Below are positions 9,011-16,603 of a stretch of 64,000 nucleotides of DNA, in pieces; positions within the stretch are counted from its first letter, which is position 1, and every line of letters starts with the position of its first letter. Source of the DNA: Clostridiales bacterium. GTDB lineage: Bacteria; Bacillota; Clostridia; Oscillospirales; Acutalibacteraceae. A program made the translations under genes and the position numbers. Under the pieces are notes generated by a model. That model did no database searches, was not told where the DNA came from, and saw nothing but the letters and a program-made list of their open reading frames with translations. The stretch is taken from contig DULI01000008.1 in assembly GCA_012840445.1 (NCBI GenBank), forward strand, positions 248,001-312,000, in the 5' to 3' direction.

Positions 9011-10088
9011 GGAACTCACTTCCTTCTTTTCTCAGATATTTGTTAATCATAAAGAAGCTACCTAGCAACCCGGCTAAAATTCCAATTCCACAGAAAAGCA
9101 AGGAAAGTTCGCAAATAAAACTGCTAAAAGGCACAACCTGTGCAATGCCCAATGCTTCTTTCATTGTGCCTATTATAGCCTGATAAACAAAATATAGCAG
9201 CCCGGTAGTAATCCCGGCAGAAAAGAGCCCAATAACCAATCCTTCAATTACAAAAGGCAGGCGTATAAACGAATTGGTAGCACCAATTGCTTTCATAATT
9301 GAGATTTCAAGTTTGCGGTTATACATAGTTACCCTAATTGTATTAGCAACTATAATCAACGAAATTACAAGCAGAAGGCCAATAATCCAAAAGCTTCCCA
9401 CTGCAATTCCGCGTTTTATCGAGGCAATTTTAACCGCAAGGTCACGTTGGTAATAAACCTCATCTACCCCTCTGATACCCTTAATGGAAGCGACCGTTTC
9501 ATCAAATATGGACAAATCCTTTAAGGTTACTTTCGCACCCGCTGACAATGGGTTTTCGTCCTTAAGAAAGCTGAAATATTCCCTTTGGGCTTCAAGCATT
9601 GTGTCCAACATGCGGTTGAGCCCTTCTTCACTGGAAATGTACTCAACAGTCGCCACATTGCTTAAATTCCGTATCTGGTCGCAAATTGCAAGTGCGTCAG
9701 CTTCGGTTTTTACCACATAATCCTGCGAAACGCTATCTGAATTATCCTCGGAAACGGTATTGTCCGAATCATTCGAATTCGAACTGGCAGCCACGCTTGT
9801 CTGGGTATTACTGCTTTTAGAAGTGGATTGTTCGGATGTATCAGAGTTTAATAAATTATCTATATCTTTATATTTAACAGAGTTTTCGTCATTGAAATAG
9901 ACCATGACTACATTCTGTTGCTCGAGATTGCCCAAAGCGACATTGACATTTAAAGACAAAACAATCGCAATACCGATTATAATCATGCAGGCTACGAGAA
10001 CGCCAATTGAAGCTATGGACATAAGCCTATTAACCCATATATTTTTTAAACCTTCAAAAGTAAGGTACTTTATACTTCTTAATTTCAT
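9000..10088 (-). CDS. ftsX: Cell-division ABC transporter, permease subunit FtsX
   Basis: Four-helix membrane partner of FtsE that transmits ATP hydrolysis to wall hydrolases outside the cell. One TM helix at ~22-46, a large extracellular domain, then three TM helices at ~228-250, ~279-302 and ~325-350. At 362 residues it is longer than the usual ~300. The surplus is a low-complexity Ser/Asn/Asp/Thr stretch at about residues 80-123, inserted early in the extracellular domain between VMVYFNDEN and the EADALAI helix. The start ATG 10088 is one nucleotide after the ftsE stop. Confidence 0.95.
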   Translation of the reverse strand: MKLRSIKYLTFEGLKNIWVNRLMSIASIGVLVACMIIIGIAIVLSLNVNVALGNLEQQNVVMVYFNDENSVKYKDIDNLLNSDTSEQSTSKSSNTQTSVAASSNSNDSDNTVSEDNSDSVSQDYVVKTEADALAICDQIRNLSNVATVEYISSEEGLNRMLDTMLEAQREYFSFLKDENPLSAGAKVTLKDLSIFDETVASIKGIRGVDEVYYQRDLAVKIASIKRGIAVGSFWIIGLLLVISLIIVANTIRVTMYNRKLEISIMKAIGATNSFIRLPFVIEGLVIGLFSAGITTGLLYFVYQAIIGTMKEALGIAQVVPFSSFICELSLLFCGIGILAGLLGSFFMINKYLRKEGSEFRAL

Positions 10089-10089
10089 C

Positions 10090-10821
10090 TTAGACTAGGC
10101 CCCCACTTGCACTATCGGCCACAATAGAACCATTTTCGAGCATAATAACCCTGTGATTGAAATCGCGGACTAAATGATGTTCATGCGTAACCATTATTAC
10201 GGTTGTACCACGTTTGTTAATCTCATTTAACAATTCAACAATTTCGTATGACATGTTGGGGTCAACGTTGCCGGTGGGCTCGTCCGCTATTATCATGGCA
10301 GGATTGTTTATTAGTGCACGCGCCAAGCCAACCCGCTGCTGCTCGCCACCGGAAAGCTCCATGGGTTTGCAGCGGGCTTTGCCGCCCAACCCGACAAGGT
10401 TTAAAACCTTTGGCACATTTTTTCTGATCTCGCGTTGGCTGGCCCCCACGACGTGCATGGCAAAGGCCACATTTTCAAAAACATTCATTGTTGGGATAAG
10501 CCTAAAGTCTTGAAATACAATTCCCATAGTCCGCCGGAGCATAGGTATATCCTTATGCCTTATGGTTGAAGAACTGAAGCCGTTAACAACAATTTCTCCG
10601 GCGTTTGGCTTTTCCTCGTGAAAAATTAGTTTTATAAAAGTGCTTTTTCCGGCACCGGACGCACCGACGATAAAGACAAATTCGCCTTTATATATCTTAA
10701 TGTTAATATCTTTAAGCGCACGGGTTCCGTTTTGGTATGTCTTAGTAACACCCCTAAACTCGATTAAGGGTTTAGGTGTGACAATTCCATTTTGCAGATT
10801 ATTTATATCGAAATTTATCAT
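10090..10821 (-). CDS. ftsE: Cell-division ABC transporter, ATPase subunit FtsE
   Basis: Cytoplasmic ATPase of the FtsEX complex. Walker [11 protein letters not shown]-loop FQDFRLIP, signature LSGGEQQR, Walker [10 protein letters not shown] and H-loop VTHE are all present. 243 residues, with about 16 more at the N-terminus than typical; no alternative start codon lies at the usual position, so the extension looks real. It precedes ftsX by one nucleotide and follows a CdaR-type regulator gene by 13 bp, forming one operon with the M23 genes. Confidence 0.95.
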   Translation of the reverse strand: MINFDINNLQNGIVTPKPLIEFRGVTKTYQNGTRALKDINIKIYKGEFVFIVGASGAGKSTFIKLIFHEEKPNAGEIVVNGFSSSTIRHKDIPMLRRTMGIVFQDFRLIPTMNVFENVAFAMHVVGASQREIRKNVPKVLNLVGLGGKARCKPMELSGGEQQRVGLARALINNPAMIIADEPTGNVDPNMSYEIVELLNEINKRGTTVIMVTHEHHLVRDFNHRVIMLENGSIVADSASGGLV

Positions 10822-10834
10822 TTTTATCTCTTTC

Positions 10835-11917
10835 CTAATATTTTACGGGATTTGCTTTTAGGTATTTTTTGACCATTAACGCAATTTTGAATACAATTGC
10901 ATGGTCAAATTCTCTTAAATCCAGGCCTGTAATCTTCTTGATTTTTTCAAGGCGGTAGACAAGCGTATTGCGGTGTACAAAAAGTTTTCTGGAGGTCTCT
11001 GAAACATTAAGATTATTTTCAAAAAAGCGCTGTATCGTAAAGAGGGTTTCTTGGTCAAGGCTATCAATTGAGCCGCGCTTGAAAACTTCACGAAGAAAAG
11101 TTTCGCAAAGTGTTGTGGGCAGCTGGTAAATAAGCCTTGCAATACCAAGATTGTCGTAACTTACAATATGTTTTTCAGTATCAAATACCTTGCCGACCTC
11201 CAAAGCCACCTGAGCCTCTTTGAAGGACCTGGCAAGATCTTTCAGATTGTCAACAGTCGTTCCTATACCAACAACCGCATGGGTGTAAAACTCGCTTGAG
11301 AGGGTGTCAACTATCGAGCGGGCAAGATTTTCAAGATCTTTTGTATCTATATTGGGTTTGGTCTCCTTGACAATGACAATATCGGTTTCGCTGATATTAA
11401 TTACAAAGTCTTTGTTTTTATCGGGGAACAGGTTTTGAATAATATCAAAAACCGAAACATCGTTACGGGAAGTGATTCTGACCAAAAGCACAGTTCTGGA
11501 GACATCACTGTTGAACCTGAGTTCCCTTGCCTTAATATAGATGTCTCCAGGAAGAATGTTATCGAGAATTATATTTTTAATGAAATTGCTTCTGTCATAC
11601 TTTTCATCGTAATAATACTTTATATTTGAAAGCGCTATCGACAGTATAGCTGCATATTTGGCCGCCTGAGGATCTGTGCCTTCAACAAACAAAGTGTATT
11701 CAGGATGCTGGGGGGAACCAAATGGCTTATATGTATACTGACCACGAACAAAAGTGTCGGTTGAGCTTCCCATGGTAATACCGAGATCATGTGTTTCTCC
11801 AATCCACCCAAGTTCACTGCAGGCTATTATCGTAGAGTTTTCATCCATAACTCCAATCGTGCGGTCAATGGCATCTTTCATCTGGTGAACTACGCCTTGA
11901 AAAAGCCTGTTTGACAT
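10835..11917 (-). CDS. CdaR/PucR-family transcriptional regulator
   Basis: DNA-binding regulator of 360 residues. The C-terminus has the PucR-type helix-turn-helix: NNLNVSETSRKLFVHRNTLVYR, about residues 299-320 of the protein, with the family HRNTLVYRL signature. The middle (about 130-260) resembles the degenerate GGDEF-like domain of CdaR proteins, and the N-terminus is a sensor-like region (GVMDENSTIIACSELGWIGE). Ligand unknown. It is the first gene of the ftsEX operon and has a strong promoter with a perfect palindrome across the start site, suggesting autoregulation. GAGGGG precedes ATG 11917. Confidence 0.88.
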   Translation of the reverse strand: MSNRLFQGVVHQMKDAIDRTIGVMDENSTIIACSELGWIGETHDLGITMGSSTDTFVRGQYTYKPFGSPQHPEYTLFVEGTDPQAAKYAAILSIALSNIKYYYDEKYDRSNFIKNIILDNILPGDIYIKARELRFNSDVSRTVLLVRITSRNDVSVFDIIQNLFPDKNKDFVINISETDIVIVKETKPNIDTKDLENLARSIVDTLSSEFYTHAVVGIGTTVDNLKDLARSFKEAQVALEVGKVFDTEKHIVSYDNLGIARLIYQLPTTLCETFLREVFKRGSIDSLDQETLFTIQRFFENNLNVSETSRKLFVHRNTLVYRLEKIKKITGLDLREFDHAIVFKIALMVKKYLKANPVKY

Positions 11918-11955
11918 ATTTTTATCCCCTCTTTTGACTGCATTTTTCTATCCTT

Positions 11956-11997
11956 AATAGATATATCTATTTTACACAAATCCATATGACATTTCAA
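11956..11997 (-). promoter_or_regulatory. Promoter of the regulator-ftsEX operon with palindromic operator candidate
   Basis: Minus strand: TTGAAA (11997-11992), 17-nt spacer, TAAAAT (11974-11969). A perfect 16-bp palindrome AATAGATATATCTATT at 11956-11971 overlaps the -10 element and the expected transcription start, the position of a repressor site. Confidence 0.75.
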
Positions 11998-12049
11998 GGT
12001 TGAAAACGAGAAAATCACAATAAAGTTACAAAATGATTACAAAATAATT

Positions 12050-12097
12050 AAAATTGTTAAAAATTAGTGCCTTACACTTTTAAATGTAAGGCACTAA
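12050..12097 (-). terminator. Terminator of the ABC exporter operon
   Basis: A 13-bp stem TAGTGCCTTACA/TGTAAGGCACTA (12064-12097), followed on the minus strand by AATTTTTAAC; it begins just after the permease stop codon. Confidence 0.85.
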
Positions 12098-12098
12098 A

Positions 12099-12956
12099 CT
12101 ATCTCTTAGTCTTTCGCGACAGATTTAAAATTGACAATCCATAGAACAAAACTGCTGTAATTAACAAAACAAATATGCTTGCGGTCGAAGAAACTTCTGT
12201 TTCGCCGAATTTAAAGGTAACACCCATCAATTGTTCAAACTCTTCTACGGCACCAGCAGGAGCACCCTCGAAGGACTTAGATAAAGGCACTTCCATCATT
12301 ACCTGCCTGAATAGCGCGGCAGCATGGGACACCGGGAAAACTTTGACAATTATCTGGACGGCATCTGGCAATTGGCCCACGGGAAGATATATCCCCGTTA
12401 AAAAGCCAATTAACGTGCCAACTATTGTACTTGCGGTTGCAAATGCGTTTATGCTTTTAAAAAATGATACAACAAACAAAACCATTGAAGTTCCTGAAAA
12501 GGTTGAAAGAATTATTAATCCTGTAACTTTTATAAATGTAAAGAAACTAATGAAACTCCCGCCATTTGCCACTATATATAATTCTGTAAAAGCTAAAGCA
12601 ATAAGGCACATGATCACACCGATGGCAAAGGCTCCTAAAATATAGCCCCCTGCAATCTCTTTTTGTGTTACTGGGGAAGAATTGAAATCCTTTACGATTT
12701 TTTTTGCCTTATCATCGACCATTATCCCGAATGCGCCCATAGTTGAGGTAATAGAAGTAACGGCCAAAAGGCCCGCTACAATCCAAGAATCCATTAAAAA
12801 CCTGGCGTTTGGAATGTCGGACATTTCAGACGCGAACACATCCGACAGAAACAAAGCGTACAGCCCGATGATAATCAACACCGACAGCAGTGAAAAAAAC
12901 ACTGCACTTTTATCTTTAAAAAAGATTTTAAAATTTCGTTTTGCAAAATTAATCAT
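12099..12956 (-). CDS. ABC-2 type transporter permease
   Basis: Membrane half of an ABC exporter. 285 residues with about six hydrophobic segments: residues ~18-38, ~57-77, ~104-127, ~140-168, ~175-198 and ~258-278. It fits the ABC-2 family used for drug or lipid export. It overlaps the ATPase gene by 4 bp (ATGA-type coupling). Substrate cannot be told from the sequence. Confidence 0.88.
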   Translation of the reverse strand: MINFAKRNFKIFFKDKSAVFFSLLSVLIIIGLYALFLSDVFASEMSDIPNARFLMDSWIVAGLLAVTSITSTMGAFGIMVDDKAKKIVKDFNSSPVTQKEIAGGYILGAFAIGVIMCLIALAFTELYIVANGGSFISFFTFIKVTGLIILSTFSGTSMVLFVVSFFKSINAFATASTIVGTLIGFLTGIYLPVGQLPDAVQIIVKVFPVSHAAALFRQVMMEVPLSKSFEGAPAGAVEEFEQLMGVTFKFGETEVSSTASIFVLLITAVLFYGLSILNLSRKTKR

Positions 12957-13870
12957 TCGCGCAGTTCCTTTCCGGTTATGGCAATGAAAGCATCGTCCAT
13001 TGTGCCTTTAATAACCTCAAATCCTGTAATTTCATTTTTGCATTTATCAATTATATTCAGTGAATCCATGGAAGAAAGCAGTTTAATGTATAAACAGTTG
13101 CCTTTGCGTTCATATTCGATATTTAACGTCTTAAGCAGGTTATATGTATTCAAAACATCTTTGCATTCTAAAATAAGTTTGTCACTGGTATACCTTTCTT
13201 TTAGCTCTGCGGGTGTGCCTTTGGCGGCAATATCACCTTTGTCAATAACAATAACGTAATCGGCAGTTGCCGCTTCCTCCATATAGTGGGTGGTTAAAAA
13301 AATTGTCATTTGAGATTGCTCCTGAAGCTGCCTTACCGTTTCCCATATGCTTTTTCTGGTCTGCGGGTCAAGGCCGGTTGTAGGCTCATCCATAAACAGG
13401 ATTTTGGGCGTATTGATAAGGGCTCTTGCAATATCGCACCTTCTACGCTGCCCGCCAGAGAGTTTACCATATGGGCGTTTTAGCAGCTCGGTAATATTGG
13501 TAAGCTCCGCTACCCTGTCCACCGCGGATTTTAATTTGCTGCCTTTAATCTTGTAAAATCCGCCCCGGATTTTTAAGTTGTCCTCAACCGTCAGTAACGG
13601 GTCAAGTAGCCCATCCTGAAATACCGCGCCGATTTTAGAACGAATTGCGTAATCTTCGATACCCAGACGATGTCCGTCTATTATCACCTCACCGTCATCA
13701 GGTTTTAAAAATGTGCAAAGTATATCAATAGTGGTGGATTTGCCGGCGCCGTTCGGCCCTAAGAAAGCGAACAGCCTGCCGCTTTCAACATAAAAGTCGA
13801 TGCCTTTAACGGCATGGACATCTCCATAGGATTTGTGAAGGTTTTTTACCTCAATAATTTTTTCAGCCAT
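12953..13870 (-). CDS. ABC transporter ATP-binding protein (DrrA/CcmA-like exporter type)
   Basis: Cytoplasmic ATPase of 305 residues. Walker A GPNGAGKST, Q-loop FQDGLLDPLLT, signature LSGGQRRRCDIARAL, Walker B ILFMDEPTTGLDPQTR and H-loop TTHYMEEA are intact. A ~85-residue C-terminal extension beyond the ATPase core is typical of the DrrA/NatA exporter group. It pairs with the following permease. AAGGAG precedes ATG 13870. It has its own promoter at 13917-13945. Confidence 0.92.
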   Translation of the reverse strand: MAEKIIEVKNLHKSYGDVHAVKGIDFYVESGRLFAFLGPNGAGKSTTIDILCTFLKPDDGEVIIDGHRLGIEDYAIRSKIGAVFQDGLLDPLLTVEDNLKIRGGFYKIKGSKLKSAVDRVAELTNITELLKRPYGKLSGGQRRRCDIARALINTPKILFMDEPTTGLDPQTRKSIWETVRQLQEQSQMTIFLTTHYMEEAATADYVIVIDKGDIAAKGTPAELKERYTSDKLILECKDVLNTYNLLKTLNIEYERKGNCLYIKLLSSMDSLNIIDKCKNEITGFEVIKGTMDDAFIAITGKELRE

Positions 13871-13916
13871 ATATACTCCTTAGATGGTCGGCAAAGTTTT
13901 TGCCAATTTTTTAATA

Positions 13917-13945
13917 ATTATAGTATTATATGGGATAGAATTCAA
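13917..13945 (-). promoter_or_regulatory. Promoter of the ABC exporter operon
   Basis: Minus strand TTGAAT (13945-13940), 17-nt spacer, consensus TATAAT (13922-13917). A small 6-bp hairpin (13890-13904) lies in the leader. Confidence 0.8.
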
Positions 13946-13966
13946 CAAACAAATTGAGTATAAGCA

Positions 13967-14014
13967 AAAAATATAAAATCCCTGAAATCCGTATTTTAGG
14001 ATTTCAGGGATTTG
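13967..14014 (-). terminator. Terminator of the tRNA operon
   Basis: Perfect 15-bp stem AAATCCCTGAAATCC/GGATTTCAGGGATTT (13976-14014), followed on the minus strand by TTATATTTTTTGC, directly after tRNA-Cys. Confidence 0.92.
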
Positions 14015-14017
14015 GTT

Positions 14018-14092
<75 letters not shown>

Positions 14093-14095
14093 TTA

Positions 14096-14131
14096 AGAAT
14101 AAAGGACGCTTAAAAATTATTTTAAGCGTCC
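14096..14131 (-). terminator. Hairpin between tRNA-Gly and tRNA-Cys
   Basis: Twelve-base inverted repeat GGACGCTTAAAA/TTTTAAGCGTCC (14104-14131), followed on the minus strand by TTTATTCTT. It may reduce transcription of tRNA-Cys or act as a processing element. Confidence 0.5.
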
Positions 14132-14133
14132 AC

Positions 14134-14209
14134 TGGAGCGGATTACGAGGCTCGAACTCGCTACCTCCACCTTGGCAAGGTGGCGCTCTACCAGATGAGC
14201 TAAATCCGC
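14134..14209 (-). tRNA. tRNA-Gly (GCC)
   Basis: Acceptor GCGGATT/AATCCGC, anticodon loop TTGCCAA with anticodon GCC, T-loop TTCGAGC, encoded CCA at 14134-14136. Confidence 0.96.
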
Positions 14210-14214
14210 ATAAT

Positions 14215-14290
<76 letters not shown>

Positions 14291-14293
14291 ATG

Positions 14294-14370
14294 TGGCGAC
14301 CTGGATGGGGCTCGAACCCACGACCTCTAGCGTGACAGGCTAGCGTTCTAACCAGCTGAACTACCAGGCC
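14294..14370 (-). tRNA. tRNA-Asp (GTC)
   Basis: Acceptor GGCCTGG/CCAGGTC, anticodon stem CTAGC/GCTAG, loop CTGTCAC with anticodon GTC, encoded CCA at 14294-14296. Confidence 0.96.
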
Positions 14371-14375
14371 ATTTG

Positions 14376-14451
14376 TGGTGGGAGCAACAGGGCTCGAACC
14401 TGTGACCCCCTGCTTGTAAGGCAGATGCTCTCCCAGCTGAGCTATGCTCCC
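14376..14451 (-). tRNA. tRNA-Val (TAC)
   Basis: Acceptor GGGAGCA/TGCTCCC, anticodon loop CTTACAA with anticodon TAC, T-loop TTCGAGC, encoded CCA at 14376-14378. First tRNA of the operon. Confidence 0.96.
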
Positions 14452-14500
14452 AATTAGTGTAACGCAGTCGGTATTTGTTATCATCACCGGCGCGAATGTT

Positions 14501-14529
14501 ATATTAACATAAAGATAACTTTTTGTCAA
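14501..14529 (-). promoter_or_regulatory. Strong promoter of the tRNA operon
   Basis: Minus strand consensus TTGACA (14529-14524), 17-nt spacer, TAATAT (14506-14501), about 50 nt before tRNA-Val. Confidence 0.88.
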
Positions 14530-14566
14530 CAAATTTTTTTGTGTTTATAAAATATTTTTATCACGC

Positions 14567-15448
14567 TTAATGTAAGCTTTTGGAAATAAACTCAGATATT
14601 TGTTCGGGGTTAAAATAATATTTGTTGTCGCAAAAGTGACATTTAACTTCTATTCTCTCTTTATCCCTTGCAATTTTGCTAAGTTCCTCTTTGCCAAGGC
14701 TTATAAGTGCCCTTTCAACCCGTTCCTGGCTGCAGTTGCATTTATATTGGACAGATTTTTCGGCCAGGACTTCTATCTCAAAATCAGCGAGCACCCGCTT
14801 TATTATGTCTTCAAGCGTTAAACCTTGACTTAACATTTCGGTAAAAGCGGGGATAACTGAAATATTTTTTTCTATAATACTGATTGTATTTTCATCGGCA
14901 GAGGGCAAAAGCTGCACGATAAAACCTCCGGCGGCCTTTATCGACAAATCGGGGTTGACAAGAACCCCTAAAGCACAAACCGTCGGAATCTGCTCGCTAA
15001 TAGCATAATATGCAGTAATATCCTCGGCGATCTCTCCGGAGACCAAAGGTATCGAGCCGTTATATGGCTCATTCAGTCCCAAGTCTTTTATAACATATAG
15101 ATATCCCTGCCTGCCAACGGCACCGGCAACATCCAGTTTGCCTTTTTCGTTTAATGGGATTTCAACAACCGAATTGGAGGCATATCCCCTTACATTACCG
15201 CTTGAATCCGATACTGCGACAATCTGACCTGCGGGGCCGTTCCCCGCAAGCCTTAAGGTGATACTTTCATTTTCTCCCTTTAACATATTGCCCATCATGG
15301 AGGCCGCAGTAAGCAGCCTGCCCAAAGCGGCAGTCACCACAGCAGAAGTATTGTGAATCTGCTCCGCACGGTTAACAATATCGGTACTATCAACAACTGT
15401 TGCCATAACGGCACCGTCTTTTGTAATAAGCCTTAGCAGTCTTCCCAT
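14567..15448 (-). CDS. hslO: Redox-regulated chaperone Hsp33
   Basis: Holdase chaperone that is switched on by oxidation. 293 residues. The C-terminal zinc switch is complete: CNCS near residue 235 and CHFC near residue 268, giving four Cys ligands. The N-terminal substrate-binding fold starts MGRLLRLITKDG, the family pattern. It is the last gene of yerC-methyltransferase-hslO, six nucleotides after the methyltransferase stop. Occurrence in an anaerobe suggests protection during oxygen exposure. Confidence 0.95.
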   Translation of the reverse strand: MGRLLRLITKDGAVMATVVDSTDIVNRAEQIHNTSAVVTAALGRLLTAASMMGNMLKGENESITLRLAGNGPAGQIVAVSDSSGNVRGYASNSVVEIPLNEKGKLDVAGAVGRQGYLYVIKDLGLNEPYNGSIPLVSGEIAEDITAYYAISEQIPTVCALGVLVNPDLSIKAAGGFIVQLLPSADENTISIIEKNISVIPAFTEMLSQGLTLEDIIKRVLADFEIEVLAEKSVQYKCNCSQERVERALISLGKEELSKIARDKERIEVKCHFCDNKYYFNPEQISEFISKSLH

Positions 15449-15454
15449 AAAAAA

Positions 15455-16198
15455 TTACACCCTCTTGGCTATATAAAAATTTCGTTCACTATTAATACCC
15501 GGTTTTGTAAAGGACATATCCTCAAGCACATCTAACAGCAAAAAACCGCTTTCATTCAGCGCATTGACAAGTTCCGAATGGAGATATACCCTTTCGGTTA
15601 TATATTCGGTAAACCTTTCGTAACTACTCTGGCCAGTCCGCTTGAAAAAATCAAGCTGCATGTCTACATAAACGCCGTTATCGCTGCATTGATTCTGCCA
15701 TGCACAGAACACATCCTCATTTTCCAATATAAAAGTATTGTTTGAAAGTATTTCTTTATGCTTATATTCGGTATTAACGTCAAATATAAACAACCTGTCC
15801 TTTTCAAGAAATAAGGCAACTTTCTTAAAAGACCTGCAAAGTTCAGCGTAATCAATTATATGATTAACACTGTCCATACAGCAAACCGCACCGTCAACTG
15901 TGCCATAAAGGTCTAAATCCTCTGCCTTTTGGCACAAAAACAGGATATTAAGGCCAAGTTTTTGTGCCTTATCATATGCCTTTGAAAGCATGGCGGCGGA
16001 ACTATCTACTCCAATAACCTCAATACCGGATTTTGCAAACTCTATTGAAAAGCCTCCGGTACCGCAGGCAAGGTCCAGCAGCAAACTGGGTTTGCGGTCG
16101 TATTTTTCAAAGAGAGTAAGTATATACCTCGCCCTTTCGGGATAGCTTACATCCAGATTCAGGCCATCGTAAAACTCGGCAAAGTCATTATAACTGCT
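15455..16198 (-). CDS. Class I SAM-dependent methyltransferase
   Basis: Cytoplasmic Rossmann-fold methyltransferase. Motif I LLDLACGTGGFSIEF is near residues 37-51, an acidic end of strand 2 in VIGVDSS follows, and a CCMDSVNHI segment is at the catalytic face. The start MSSYNDFAEFYDGLN at 16198 is chosen since the family begins so; the frame stays open to 16240 within yerC. The gene overlaps the end of yerC by 11 bp. The substrate is unknown; SAM binding is firm, small-molecule or tRNA methylation cannot be decided. Confidence 0.82.
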   Translation of the reverse strand, partial: SSYNDFAEFYDGLNLDVSYPERARYILTLFEKYDRKPSLLLDLACGTGGFSIEFAKSGIEVIGVDSSAAMLSKAYDKAQKLGLNILFLCQKAEDLDLYGTVDGAVCCMDSVNHIIDYAELCRSFKKVALFLEKDRLFIFDVNTEYKHKEILSNNTFILENEDVFCAWQNQCSDNGVYVDMQLDFFKRTGQSSYERFTEYITERVYLHSELVNALNESGFLLLDVLEDMSFTKPGINSERNFYIAKRV

Positions 16199-16484
16199 CA
16201 TTTTTTTCAATTCTTTCAAATGCCAACTTGTAACCGCCATTGCCGTATTGAAGGGAACGATTTACACGGCTGATTGTCGCAGTGCTGGCGCCTGTTGCGG
16301 CGACAATTTCACTGTATACCTTGTTTTCCATCAGCATCTTTGCCACTACAACACGTTGCGCAATTGATTTTATCTCTTTTATGGTGCAAATATCCTCAAA
16401 AAAATCGTAACATTCATCCAATGTTTTAAGGGTAAGAACGGCTTTAAACAACAAATCGGTATTTTTGTCCCTAATTTTACTCAT
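16188..16484 (-). CDS. YerC/YecD-family TrpR-related DNA-binding protein
   Basis: A 98-residue helical protein with a TrpR-like helix-turn-helix: IVAATGASTATISRVNRSL at about residues 60-78. YerC/YecD is a conserved Bacillota family, with little experimental detail. GGGAGGG precedes ATG 16484. First gene of a three-gene operon under its own promoter, and the small size plus operon position suggest autoregulation. Confidence 0.88.
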   Translation of the reverse strand: MSKIRDKNTDLLFKAVLTLKTLDECYDFFEDICTIKEIKSIAQRVVVAKMLMENKVYSEIVAATGASTATISRVNRSLQYGNGGYKLAFERIEKNEQL

Positions 16485-16516
16485 GAAAAGCCCTCCCTGA
16501 ATTTTAGTACAATAAA

Positions 16517-16545
16517 ATTTTACATTGCTGAATTGCTAAAGTCAA
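16517..16545 (-). promoter_or_regulatory. Promoter of the yerC operon
   Basis: Minus strand TTGACT (16545-16540), 17-nt spacer, TAAAAT (16522-16517), 33 nt before yerC. Confidence 0.8.
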
Positions 16546-16552
16546 GTGGCTA

Positions 16553-16597
16553 AAACTAAAGACTGCACTTTAAACTAATAGTATTAAAGTGCAGTCT
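16553..16597 (-). terminator. Terminator of the alpha-mannosidase gene
   Basis: Fourteen-base arms AGACTGCACTTTAA/TTAAAGTGCAGTCT (16560-16597), followed on the minus strand by TTAGTTTTAG, just past the stop codon at 16604. Confidence 0.85.
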
Positions 16598-16603
16598 GAA
16601 AAG

